This document shows positions 48,232 to 58,999 of a stretch of 64,000 nucleotides of DNA, one piece after another (within the stretch, counting starts at the first letter, position 1; every line of letters starts with the position of its first letter). The notes below the pieces were generated by a model that was not told the DNA's origin, made no database searches, and saw nothing but the letters and a program-made list of their open reading frames with translations. The stretch comes from Cololabis saira (Eukaryota > Chordata > Actinopteri > Beloniformes > Belonidae), in contig NC_084606.1 in the NCBI RefSeq assembly GCF_033807715.1, positions 37,246,401 through 37,310,400 of the forward strand, written 5' to 3'. Position numbers and translations under genes: made by a program.

Positions 48232-49599
48232 ATGGACCCTAGCCAACCCAGACAGGCGGGTGCCCCACCTGCCACTATGCCCAAGCTCCCTGACCCCGAG
48301 CCCCTCCAAACCAGAGTCGGCGAGCATGATGCCCAGTTAGCAGGCCTTAACAACCAGCTCACCCAGGCTTTCACCCTGGTCACAGGGGAGATTTCCACTC
48401 TCCAGACCACCTCCCAGACTAACGCGGCTGCCCTGGCTACCGTTGGCGCTCAGCTCGCTTCCCTGACCGAGGTCGTCTCCCGGCTTAGCGGCCCTTCTGC
48501 AGCTCCTCAGCCCAGCCCCCTGGTCTCATCTGGTCATTATCTCCCTGAACCTAGCACCGAGCCCAAACTCCCATGTCCCAAGAGTTTTTCTGGAAATTTT
48601 GCCCAGTGCAAGGGGTTTCTCGGTCAGTGCCAACTCCTGTTTACCCACCAGCCCTCACGTTATGGGTCCGACGAGGCCCGGATCGCCCTGATCATATCCC
48701 TCCTCTCGGACAAAGCCCTCAGCTGGGCCATTGCAGCCGTTGGCCAGGATGGGTCCCTCTCCAAGGACTATGAGAGATTCCTTGCAGAGTTCAGACTGGT
48801 GTTTGATCACCCGGCTGACGGGGCGGATGCGGCCAGCCGGCTACACACCCTCCAGCAGGGGACTGGCTCTGTCGCCGACTACACCCTGGACTTTCGGGTG
48901 ATTGCCGCAGACAGTGGGTGGGGCGACCTGGCTCTCCGGAGCGCGTACCGGAGAGGTCTGAGTGACGCTATAAAGGATCTGATCGTCGGAAGAGACCCAC
49001 CAGCTACCCTCAACGCTCTGGTCACCCTTGCTCTGCAGATGGATGCACGCCTGAGAGAGAGACGCCAGGAACGTGCTCAACGCCCAGGGGCTTCACCCAG
49101 AGCATACACGGCCCGTTCCCCTGTTAACCCCGGTGGTGGAAGTTACCCATCGGGCCCCACATTCCCTCTCTCACCTAAACCATCATCTGGAGGAGACTCT
49201 GAACCCCAGAAGGTGGCCAGGTCACGCCTCCTGCCCGAGGAACGAGAAGAGCGTATGCGGGGTCGACTCTGTCTCTATTGTGGGAAGGAGGGGCACTTCA
49301 TCAGAGCCTGCTCTGCCTGCCCAAAGAGACCTGGCTCATTAGCTAAGGGGATCCTGGTGAGCAACACCACACTACCCCAACCCAAGAACCATCTTTTCCC
49401 TGCCACGCTTTCTTGGGGCACTGATTCTCTCTCGGTTAGCGCACTGGTGGATTCAGGGGCGGACGAGTGTTTGATAGACATCACCCTAGCCCGTCAAGCT
49501 GGTATCCCACTCGTTCCCCTTGACTCCACCTGCACCGTCCAAGCCTTAGATGGCCACTCACTAGGTAAGGTTACGCACTGCACTGCTCCTCTCACATAG
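48232..49599 (+). pseudogene. Gypsy gag-protease
   Basis: The frame gives 455 residues from the ATG at 48,232. It has an Ala/Gln-rich N-terminus, a capsid-like part (CPKSFSGNFAQCKGFLGQC), a zinc knuckle CLYCGKEGHFIRAC of CX2CX4HX4C type, and the aspartic protease motif LVDSGADECLID. It ends at TAG 49,597-49,599, but family-like sequence (TLSWNHVET) continues in frame for nine more codons until the hAT element begins at 49,626. The stop is therefore a nonsense mutation. Confidence 0.88.
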
Positions 49600-49712
49600 A
49601 CGCTTTCATGGAATCACGTGGAGACTAGGGATGGGTATCGTTTGCATTTTCATCGAATCCGATTCCTATTTCGAATCCTCATTTCGATTCCGATTCTTTT
49701 CGAATACCGATT

Positions 49713-50608
49713 CCGATACCAATATTAATTAGAAAGTAAATAAATAGAATATATCAAGAACAGAAATGTTTTTATTTCATCCACATCAGTACTATAGATG
49801 TTAACACTTTAAGTTGACATTTTAACACTAACACTTACTTTCCTTGACATCTGCTGCACACGTACATATTACTCTCTCATCACTCAAACTGTTCAAAACA
49901 ATAATATCAGGAGGACTTCCTTTTTTTAACTTCAACAATTCCTGCAGTAAATAACAGAAACAAATAACAAAAACATAAAAAAACTAAATAAAAAAGAGAG
50001 TATCGATTCCGATACCAATATTAATTAGAAAGTAAATTAATAGAATATATCAAGAACAGAAATGTTTTTATTTCATCCACATCAGTACTATAGATGTTAA
50101 CACTTTAAGTTGACATTTTAACACTAACACTTACACTTACTTTCCTTGACATCTGCTGCACACATACATATCACTCTCTCATCACTCAAACTGTGTTCAA
50201 AACAATAATATCAGGAGGACTTCCTTTTTTTAACTTCAACAATTCCTGCAGTAAATAACAGAAACAAATAACAAAAACATAAAAAAAACTAAATAAAAAA
50301 GAGAGTATCGATTCCGATACCAATATTAATTAGAAAGTAAATAAATAGAATATATCAAGAACAGAAATGTTTTTATTTCATCCACATCAGTACTATAGAT
50401 GTTAACACTTTAAGTTGACATTTTAACACTAACACTTACACTTACTTTCCTTGACATCTGCTGCACACATACATATCACTCTCTCATCACTCAAACTGTG
50501 TTCAAAACAATAATATCAGGAGGACTTCCTTTTTTTAACTTCAACAATTCCTGCAGTAAATAACAGAAACAAATAACAAAAACATAAAAAAACTAAATAA
50601 AAAAGAGA
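49713..50608. repeat. Three tandem copies of a 300-bp unit
   Basis: Units beginning GATACCAATATTAATTAG start at 49,715, 50,011 and 50,315 (296 and 304 bp apart) and are nearly identical. It is a recent local triplication within the subterminal part of the hAT element. Confidence 0.92.
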
Positions 50609-50622
50609 GGTTTGGTCATAGT

Positions 50623-50850
50623 CAGGGGTGCACACAAGCCGGGACTCCAGGGCTAGTCTACTGCATGTTTTAGATGTTTCCCTGTCTTCAACACACCTGA
50701 TTCTAATCACTGGTCGTCATCAACATGTCATCAAGGTTTACACAACTCTGTTGGTGACACAGCCTTGTCTATCAGGGTTGTGTTGAGGCAGGGAAACATC
50801 TAAAACGTGTAGTAGACTGGCCCTGGAGTCCCGGCTTGTGTGCACCCCTG
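50623..50850. mobile_element. hAT MITE, palindromic
   Basis: Inverted ends CAGGGGTGCACACAAGCCGG, with a perfect GTCATAGT at 50,615-50,622 and 50,851-50,858. The arms include a second inverted pair about ACATCTAAAAC. Confidence 0.93.
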
Positions 50851-50869
50851 GTCATAGTGATATATGAAG

Positions 50870-51711
50870 TCAGCAGTTTTTGAAAAGGAAAATCAACATG
50901 TCAGCCTTTTCTGGAAGGATACGGGATCTCTCAGTGCTGATTGTATCTCCAGCAGTTGAGAAAACCCTTTCGCTGGGAGTAGAAGAGGCCTGAACACATA
51001 GGTATGACAGAGCTAAGTCTGACAACAAAGGATACACATCCCTCTTCCTCCACCACCAGGCAGAAGGGTCTTCGGAGGTCAAAGCTGGAGGAAGGGCCTT
51101 ATACATTTCCAGTTCTTTTTCTGCCCTGATCTTGATTGCTGGAGCAGCAGCAGCAACACGTTTGATAGTGTTCAATTTCAGGATATCATCCTCAGCGAAA
51201 AGCTTTTCCAGGGGTGTTAGCTTCATCTTCTTCCTCGTTTGAAGCTTAAAAGAAAAGAAAAGTAATTCAAACTCAAAACAACATACAATCATTGATTTTT
51301 TTAAATAAAGTATGATTAAAGGAACGTTTAATGTTTATTGAAGTGTACTCACTGAAACAGTCTCATCCTCCGATTCCTCGCTCTCCTCCCCTCTTGGCTC
51401 GTAAGTCTGCTTGCGTCCCTCCTTGCCGAAGACACCAGGCTCTGTCAGCTGCAGCAGGTAAGTGTAATCAGACAGTCGGAAACAAATAAGTAATACAGAA
51501 CATGTGCAGGAAATCAGTATATGTACAAATCTAAATTCATTCAATTGACATTACCTGTTCTGTTTCTGCAGGATCATGTGCAGCAAGGATTTTCTCTTTG
51601 ATCCGGTTCCACACTGTCTTATCTTCCTCAGCATCCTCTTCCTCTAGCGTATGCTTAAAGCGAGGGTCCATGGCAGTTGCTTCTCCAAGGAAGTTTCTCA
51701 CCTGGTCTGTC
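50870..51711 (-). pseudogene. hAT transposase, C-terminal exons
   Basis: Exons on the minus strand with GT/AG borders: about 51,711-51,556 (FLGEATAMDPRFKHTLEEE), about 51,442-51,359 (an acidic linker) and about 51,245-50,870. The last one holds the hAT dimerisation domain: YPLLSDLALSYLCVQASSTP, then SERVFSTAGDTIS and LPEKADMLIFL, with the stop at 50,870. This resembles the ZBED-type hAT-Ac transposases. The N-terminal BED zinc finger and catalytic start are missing. Confidence 0.82.
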
Positions 51712-51871
51712 TGAAAAATATGAACATGTAATTTAGATTTAATTAGAGTAATAAAAAATACATGATGAATTTGTCTCAGTGACATTGATTTTTACCTGAT
51801 ATCGCTTTGATAGATCAGTCTAGATTGTCTTCTTTAGACAGGAGACAAACAGTGAATCTCCATCTCGGACT

Positions 51872-53401
51872 GTGAAATGGTTCTTCTCCCTCTTGAGTTC
51901 CATGTTTGAACCCCTGACCCACGCCTCTGTTTTCACAAAGTTGAACCTCCGCAACGCCTACCACCTAGTGCGCATTCGGGAAGGAGACGAGTGGAAGACG
52001 GCCTTCAATACCCACCTGGGCCACTTCGAATATCTCGTCATGCCTTTCGGCCTGACGAATGCCCCAGCCGTCTTCCAGGCATTGGTGAACGACATTCTCC
52101 GGGATATGTTGAACATTTTTGTGGTGGTCTACCTGGATGACATCCTGGTGTTCTCCAAGACTGAGGAGGAGCACCAACAACATGTCCGCCTCGTTCTCCA
52201 AAGGCTGTTGGAGAATCGCCTATTTGTTAAGGCTGAGAAGTGTGTGTTCCACTCCGCCTCAGTGGAATTTCTGGGCCATGTTGTGGAGAAGGGTCACGTT
52301 CATGCTGACCCCAAGAAGGTCCGGGCAGTGGAGGACTGGCCTACCCCTACTGACAAGACCCAACTCCGGCGCTTCTTGGGGTTTGCTAATTTTTATAGAC
52401 GGTTTGTCCCAGGGTTCAGTCGGGTCGCTGCCCCTCTCACTGCGCTCACCTCCACCCTTCGTCCTTTTTGCTGGACCCCTGAGGCAGAGTCAGCGTTTGG
52501 GACCCTGAAGGGCCTATTTACTAAGGCGCCTGTGCTCTCCCATCCTGACCCTTCACGCCAGTTCATTGTGGAGGTGGATGCGTCAGACACAGGGATTGGA
52601 GCCGTTCTCTCCCAGCGGTCGGAGGAGGATCAGAAGATCCACCCATGCGCATACCTCTCCCGGCGATTCTCCCCAGCAGAGAGGAACTATGACGTGGGTA
52701 ATCGGGAGCTTCTAGCAGTTCATGCTGCACTGGAGGAATGGCGGCATTGGCTGGAGGGGGCAAAGGAACCTTTTATTGTATGGTCTGACCACAAGAACCT
52801 TACATACGTGAGGACCGCCAAGAGACTTAACCCCCGACAAGCCCGCTGGGCGCTCTTCTTCAGCCGTTTCAATTTCACCCTCACCTTTCGCCCAGGCTCC
52901 AAGAATGTGAGGGCTGACGCCCTCTCCCGCCTGGAATCTGCAGAATACACCAAGGCCCTTGCTACCCCGGACACCATTCTCCCCCCAGCCCGGGTTGTGG
53001 GTGCCGTCACCTGGGGAATCGAGACGGTGGTAAGAACGGCTCAACGCACCCAACCTGACCCTGGCAATGGACCCCGTAATCGCTTATTTGTACCGAATGC
53101 TGTCCGGCCCCAAGTACTTCAGTGGGGTCATGCCAGTCGGTTCGTCTGCCACCCCGGTGCTCGTCGTACGGCGGCTTTCATCCGCAGGCGCTTCTGGTGG
53201 CCTTCCCTTGAGGCTGACACAAGGGAGTTTGTAGCTGCCTGCGATGTCTGCTCCCGCAGTAAGGCCTCTCATCAGCCCCCAGCAGGTCTCCTACGCCCCC
53301 TCCCAGTCCCCAGTTGGCCATGGTCTCATGTGGGGGTGGATTTTGTGACTGGGCTCCCCTCATCCCAAGGTAACAATACCATCCTCACCATTGTCGAGTA
53401 A
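51872..53401 (+). pseudogene. Gypsy RT, RNase H and start of integrase
   Basis: The frame is open for 509 codons. RT begins in the middle ([15 protein letters not shown]) with [10 protein letters not shown] as catalytic box. RNase H follows ([50 protein letters not shown] split by the usual spacing). Integrase starts with the HHCC region ([19 protein letters not shown]) and the first catalytic Asp in [11 protein letters not shown]. The frame ends at TAA 53,399-53,401 because eight bases around 53,396 are missing compared with the expected DRFSKAVHLV reading. Confidence 0.9.
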
Positions 53402-54125
53402 AGCTGTTCACCTTGTTGCCCTGCCCAAACTCCCCACAGCTGCTGAGACCGCAGAACTCCTGGTGACCCACGTCGTACGCCTCCACGGGATTCCCCAGGA
53501 TATTGTCTCGGACCGTGGCCCCCAGTTCACTGCTAAGGTGTGGCGGACTTTCTGCAGTGGAATTGGGGCCACAGCCAGCTTTTCTTCAGGCTACCACCCA
53601 CAGACCAATGGGCAGACGGAGCGAGCTAACCAGGTTGTGGAAGCGGCCCTACGTTGCGCTACCACCAGCAACCCTGCCTCCTGGAGCAAGTATCTACCTT
53701 GGGTGGAGTATGCCATCAACACTCTGGAAGGTTCTGCTACAGGGCTGTCTCCCTTTGAATGCTCCTTAGGTTACCAACCCCCGTTGTTCCCAAGCCAGGA
53801 GCTAGAGGTGGCGGTCCCTTCCACCCAAGCTCATCTCCATCGTTGCCAGCGCATCTGGAAGACTGCACGGAGGGCCATGCTACGGGCCAACGAGCGGTCA
53901 CGGCGGACTGCCGATCGACGGAGGAGGCCAGCACCAGACTACAGGCCGGGTCAACAGGTGTACTTGTTGGCCCAGGACTTGCCACTTCCTGCCACCTCCC
54001 GGAAGATGGGACCCCGCTATGTTGGCCCATATACCATTGACCGCATCATCAACCCCATGGCGGTACGCCTCCAGCTTCGCTCAAGGTTCACCCCGTGTTT
54101 CATGTGTCACGTCTCAAACCCGTAG
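53391..54125 (+). pseudogene. Gypsy integrase, catalytic core and C-terminal part
   Basis: Frame from the deletion onward: [12 protein letters not shown], then the second catalytic Asp in [11 protein letters not shown] and the Glu in [13 protein letters not shown]. The GPFxV-like part is present as [14 protein letters not shown] further frameshift at about 54,077 throws the end of integrase out of frame. Confidence 0.88.
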
Positions 54126-54344
54126 TCTCCAGCGTTCTCTCTGCTCTCTCTGGGATGTTAAGGAGCTCCTTGCTGTCCGTCGCCGGGGCTATCAATACCT
54201 GGTGGACTGGGTAGGGTACGGCCCCGAGCACCGCACCTGGGCCCCTCGCTCGTACCTGGCGGACCCCGCCCTCCTGAAGGACTTCTATCGAGCCCACCCG
54301 GATGCCATCGGACGGTCGCCCGGTGTCTCCCGTAGGAGGGGGGG
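54121..54344 (+). pseudogene. Gypsy chromodomain and tail
   Basis: VKELLAVRRRGYQYLVDWVG, then YGPEHRTWAPRSYLADPALL, a classical chromodomain of fish chromoviruses that binds chromatin marks and guides integration. Its frame differs from that of the integrase end. Confidence 0.85.
54334..54344 (+). promoter_or_regulatory. Polypurine tract
   Basis: AGGAGGGGGGG directly before the 3' LTR; primer for plus-strand synthesis. Confidence 0.8.
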
Positions 54345-54347
54345 TCC

Positions 54348-54903
54348 TGTTAGGAGTCCTCCTCCTCTGGCTGGGAGAGCCAGCAGCACAGGTGCTGCTG
54401 ATCTGCCATCAACCCCAGCTGCCACTAATCGCCAGCCCAGGCTTAAAAGAAGACCTGGACCATCACTCAGGTGATTGTACTGAACCCCTGCGGTAACTAG
54501 ATCAGGCCCTTCGTGAAACTTTCTCTAGCTTTTTCAGCCCTCGAGTTTGAACCTTTGTCGTGCTTACTTTAATCCCTTTGTTTTTTGTCCCAAGGCTTTT
54601 TGTTCCTGTGTCTTCGTTGCCTCCCTGGAACCCTCCTCGACACCTCTGTTCCCCTCGCAGCCATTCTCGTGGATCTCTGTGACCCCCCCCCGCTGCCAAC
54701 TCACGACTGACCCTGGTCTCCTGGACCCCCAACCATCACTCCCACGTTTCCTCTGCCTTCCCCTCCGGATCAACTCCTGAGTCAGTTTTTTCCCCTTCAA
54801 CTTAATAAACAGCCATCTGGCTCTTTATTTCAATCATCTGGTCTCCTGCCTGTTTGTGGTTGGCTACTCGGGTTCACCTCAGGTTTTGGGGTTGGACCCT
54901 ACA
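54348..54903 (+). repeat. Gypsy 3' LTR
   Basis: Matches the 5' LTR, but lacks three bases at the self-primer match (GGTGATTGT in place of TGCTTGATTGT). Confidence 0.95.
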
Positions 54904-56900
54904 GTAGGAGTGGGCGACCGACAGATCTTTTTCCTTTAGCAAGCTCTCCAAAGAGTACTTGTTTCGGGAGTCGGTTTTCAGGCATACGAGCAATGTGCCC
55001 TGCCCACCTTAGTTGTATCTTGGAGAGAATGATCTCAATATCCATGGTATTGGCTCGAGTCAGAACTTCATCGTTAGTCACTCTCTGATGGTATGAGATG
55101 CGAAAGATTGCTCGTAGATGGCGTTGTTGGAGGCAGCGGAGACGTGTGATGTGAAGACAGTATAGTGTCCACGTTTCAGCACCATAAAGAAGGGCTGACA
55201 ACACAACAGCATTATATACAGAAATGTTTGTGTTGACTTTGATGTCATGTGATGACCACAGGCGTTTCCATAGCCTGCCGAATGATGCACTCGCACAATG
55301 AATACGGTTTTCAAGCTCCTTGCCTATGGTGCAGTCACTTGATACAATACTTCCGAGGTATTTGAAGATTTCTACTGTTGCGAGAGGAATGTTGTTGATA
55401 ATGATTGGTAATGTCGATGGTGAATTGGAGAGATGCATGGCCTCTGTTTTTGCTGTGTTGATGATAACACCGAAAGATCTTGTGGCAGCCGAGAAGCAGT
55501 CCATCATACGTTTGAGAGATTCTTCTGAATTGGCAACGAAAGCGCAGTCATCAGCGTATTGGAACTATCTCATGAGTATCTGCAGGCATTTGGTGCTGGA
55601 TTGGAGGCGACGAAGGTTGTACAGTGAGCCATCCATCCTGAAGCGGAGGTAAATGCCATCCTCAGGTGTTTCTAAAAAGGCATTTGTGAAGAGAGCTTCT
55701 GCAACAGGATCACGCATCCTGTTCAATAGCAATAAAGCAAAGACCTTCCCTGCTGACCTTCCCAAACTAATGCCAACTAACGCCAAACTAATGTGGCGAT
55801 CGTTCTTCTTGAAGATGGTGATGATTGTTGCATCACGGAACTCAGCAGGGATGATCTCGTCATTCCAGATCCTCAAAATTATTTTGTGCAGATGTTCTAC
55901 AACCATAGGGCCTCCATGCACAAAAAGTTATGGTGGGATCCCATCAGGACCCGCACTTTTATTGCATTTCAGATATTTGATTGCCTTCTCCACCTCATTA
56001 CGAGTGGGAGCATTGGCTAGAGTGTCAATTACTGGCCGTTGTGGTATGTTGTTGACTACATTCTCATCATAGATGCTGGTTTCGCTTCGAAGCTGTGTAA
56101 AGTGCTCTGTCCACCTTTCACGAATGTCTTCAGATGACTTAAGGAGCTTGCTACCGTCTGAGTTTAGGAGTGGGACAGTAGAGTTTTTCTTAGGTCCATA
56201 GATAGCACTTAGCAACCGAAACAGCTCTTTTGAGTTTCCGTTGTCGGCATGCCGCTGTATCTCTTCTGCCCGTTCTTGCCACCAATTGTTCTTCATAGCT
56301 CGAATTTTCTTTGCTATGGTTCGTTTTACTGCCTTTAACCTTTCCCCTGTTACATTAGCCCTTGATTTCAATAGCTCTGCGATTTCCATGTCGTTCTCAT
56401 CAAACCAGTCTTTGTGAACATGTTTTTGATACCCAAGGATGGTCTCAGCTGAGTTAAGAAGAACCGCTTTTAGATTATCCCACTCTGGAACTTCAATGTG
56501 TTGCAATTGCTCTTCGATAGAGCTTTTGAGTGCTATTACTGCTTTTTCTGATTTGCATTTTGATATGCAGAACTTTTTCGGAATTCTTTGAGCTTTTCTG
56601 AGGGCTGGTTTGGTGATCTTAAAATAGACTCTGAAGATTAAAAGTCGGTGATCTGTCCAGCAATCAGCACCTCTCATAACCCTTGTGACATTAAAGTCTG
56701 AGATATCAGATGACTTTGTGATGATGTAGTCAATGAGGTGCCAATGGCCAGAGCGATGGTGCTTCCACGTGGACTTAAGCTTGTTTGGCAACTGAAAGTG
56801 TGTATTGGTGATGGTAAGATTGTTTTCAGCACACATTGCAAGGAGAAGGTGACCGTTGCTGTTTGCTTTTCCGATGCCATGATGACCAAGCACGGAAGGC
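54904..56900 (-). pseudogene. APE-type LINE ORF2 (clade not assigned), main part
   Basis: On the minus strand, from the 5' side: the end of the endonuclease ([37 protein letters not shown]), linker, then SAGPDGIPP at the start of RT. RT next gives FRDATIITIFKKND and, after an internal deletion with frame changes near 55,560-55,780, the YADD-side part. It ends MMDCFSAATRSFGVIINTAK, LLYGAETWTLY, LRWAGHIARMPENRLPKQ and GKRSVGRP. The 5' part is truncated at about 56,900, where a SINE-like tail adjoins. Confidence 0.82.
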
Positions 56901-56904
56901 CAAT

Positions 56905-57268
56905 TTCGATCAACCTTTCCCCGACCCTGCACGCCGGAGCTTCGGGAGCTGCGTGCTGGCCTGCGGTCCCCACCCCTGGTCATCCCGTTGCTGCTTTCAC
57001 CTGCCTGCTGTGCTGTTGACGTCCCCGACCCCCAGTCTGGCCCTCGGCAGAAGGGTCCCCCCTGATGAGCCTGGTCCTGCTCAAGGTTTTTCCTTGCCAC
57101 TGTTTGGCTTAAGGTTTTTCTCCCACTAGGGGAGTTTTTACCTGCCATTGTTTATGTAATAATTGCTCGGGGGTCATGTTCTGGGTCTCTGGAAAGGGTC
57201 TAGAGACAACTTTTGTTGTATTAGACGCTATATAAATAAAATTGAATTGAATTGAATTGAATTAAACT
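56905..57268 (+). mobile_element. SINE/LINE-like 3' tail with AATTG repeats
   Basis: Ends GCGCTATATAAATAAA-type (here ACGCTATATAAATAAAATTG) followed by (AATTG)n at 57,237-57,265, the usual tail of an abundant fish retroposon. The body has paired TTTTTCCTTGCCACTG/TTTTTCTCCCACTAGGGG phrases. Confidence 0.55.
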
Positions 57269-57415
57269 TACTGTATAAAAGTCATGATTTCAAATCATTC
57301 GTGGTCAGCACACCAACCCAGACATGCTCTGCGTAAGTCTGCTCACCGCCAGCTTACTGAATAAAACTCACTACACCACAGCGGTCTTCTGAACTGGATT
57401 TTATATTATTCTTCA
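57269..57415 (+). mobile_element. LTR fragment, R-U5 side
   Basis: TATAAAA box at 57,274-57,280, GAATAAAACTCACTACACC at about 57,359-57,378, and an end TTCTTCAACA. Same layout and similar wording as the solo LTR at 14,413-16,218 read on its minus strand. Confidence 0.5.
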
Positions 57416-58136
57416 ACAGAGGCGACTTCCACCGGATACAGAGTTGTATATGCCACCTCACAACTTTGCTCTCAGGAATATCCATCAGGGCCGGATTTAG
57501 CAAGGCCCACTAAGGTGGGCAGACTGAAATGTAGGGTGGGCAATGCTGAAAAAATTTTGGGGGGTCAAACCCCCGAAATGCATTGAAAACTATGCTATCA
57601 TCATATCAGTTAATCTATCTTCTCCACAGTATGCTAACCCAATTGCCCTTCCTCACACTATCCTCTGCATTTACTCGGGCTTGGGACCGGTGTTCTGCCA
57701 ATCCTTGCTACCTGCAGAGAAATGCTACTTTGTGGTTCTGCGCATGCGCACAGTCAATTTCCAAAGTTCAATTGCCACGCCAATCATTTCTTGTACGATG
57801 TAACATGGATAATATGGGATGTTGAGTATTTGATCCTTCAAAATACATTACTCATGACATGAATTGCATTACACTTTGTGAATACGATAAAGAGAAAAAA
57901 ACCCAATTCTATTGCTTTATTTGCTATTCATTCAGTCATTGGCCTTTATTTAACCAGGCAGGTCATTACAAACACAGTAAAGGAAGTGGTTTAGGGAGTA
58001 AAACACAGTAAAGGAAGTGGTTTAGGGAGTAAAACACAGTTAAGGAAGTGGTTTAGGGAGTAAAACACAGTTAAGGAAGTGGTTTAGGGAGTAAAACACA
58101 GTAAAGGAAGTGGTTTAGGGAGTAAAACACAGTTAA

Positions 58137-58999
58137 AGGGAAAGTTCGGTTTTTTACAACCTGGACCTTATTTATGACATTTTTTATGGTTGTATACTCA
58201 CCCAGAAAAGTTTGGTGTCATTTGGAGTCCTTCGGAAGATATTAGGAGGTTTTTTGCGAGCCGCTTCTCCGTGTAATGGAGCGCATGAGGGCACCGCCGG
58301 ACACAGACGATGCAGCGTCTAAATAACACATGATTGCCGCGAATCTCTTCATTTCTTTTATGAATCACTAGATCTGCTTCCAGGACCTGTTGTAACATTG
58401 TGGCGCGGTCTGTGTATTAAATAAATCCGTTTGTAAACAAGACCTCTGAACTCATGACGTCATCTCTGTGCGCGCATCCCAGACACAGCTCTGTGTACAG
58501 CTGGAGTTCGCTACTGTTAGTTTACTGTTAGTTATTTGAAACATGTCTGAATATTTGTCAAATTCTGAGGTTGTGGACGACGACTTTGAATATGATGGAC
58601 GTCCTTACCGTTTTGAGCCAGAGTATATGGCTGAAGAGCTCACGGAACGGAGGACAGAGTGCGCGCACAGAGATGACGTCATGAGTTCAGAGGTCTTGTT
58701 TACAAACGGATTTATTTAATACACAGACCGCGCCACAATGTTACAACAGGTCCTGGAAGCAGATCTAGTGATTCATAAAAGAAATGAAGAGTTTCGCGGC
58801 AATCATGTGTTATTTAGACGCTGCATCGTCTGTGTCCGGCGGTGCCCTCATGCGCTCCATTACACGGAGAAGCGGCTCGCAAAAAACCTCCTAATATCTT
58901 CCGAAGGACTCCAAATGACACCAAACTTTTCTGGGTGAGTATACAACCATAAAAAATGTCATAAATAAGGTCCAGGTTGTAAAAAACCGAACTTTCCCT
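58137..58999. mobile_element. TTAA element with long, nearly identical inverted arms
   Basis: TTAA at 58,133-58,136 and 59,000-59,003; inverted arms of about 340 bp (58,137-58,477 and 58,658-58,999) begin AGGGAAAGTTCGGTTTTTTA. The arms differ at very few positions: each encodes the same 66-codon frame with one residue changed. The 180-bp centre holds a short ORF. Confidence 0.9.
58543..58719 (+). CDS. 58-residue ORF in the TTAA element, P2X7-tail-like start
   Basis: ATG at 58,543, stop at 58,717-58,719. An acidic start (MSEYLSNSEVVDDDFEYDG) is followed by RPYRFEPEYMAEELTERR. The pattern of Tyr/Phe-Glu-Pro-Glu-Tyr with a charged helix resembles the beginning of fish proteins annotated as P2X purinoceptor 7-like, which carry the cysteine-rich intracellular P2X7 domain and are spread by transposons. 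The cysteine-rich part itself is absent and the last residues come from the inverted arm. Family call from memory; it may be a non-functional leftover. Confidence 0.35.
   Translation: MSEYLSNSEVVDDDFEYDGRPYRFEPEYMAEELTERRTECAHRDDVMSSEVLFTNGFI

Larger units (their letters stand above)
49626..51860 (-). mobile_element. hAT transposon inside the Gypsy element
   Basis: The left end TAGGGATGGGTATCG is a hAT-like terminus. A three-exon transposase remnant is on the minus strand. The right end is not clean: no 8-bp duplication was found, and about 250 codons of Gypsy pol that should lie between protease and RT are absent. A deletion probably accompanied or followed insertion. Confidence 0.7.
47655..54903 (+). 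mobile_element. Ty3/Gypsy chromovirus, LTR to LTR
   Basis: Two LTRs (47,655-48,214 and 54,348-54,903) start TGTTAGG and end CCCTACA, flanked by GTAGG at 47,650-47,654 and 54,904-54,908. The two LTRs differ at roughly a dozen positions in 556, so the insertion is moderately young. Gag, protease, RT, RNase H, integrase and a chromodomain are in normal order. A hAT element replaces the segment between protease and RT. It is defective: one stop, one 8-bp deletion and further frameshifts. Confidence 0.95.

Noticed and set aside
56893..57148. N-terminal 80 residues of a minus-strand frame ahead of the LINE endonuclease
   Set aside because: Encoded by the adjoining SINE-like tail, which happens to be open on that strand.
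58198..58938. Two 66-codon ORFs (58,198-58,398 minus and 58,738-58,938 plus) with nearly the same protein
   Set aside because: They are the same frame seen in the two inverted arms of one palindromic element; no independent evidence of coding.
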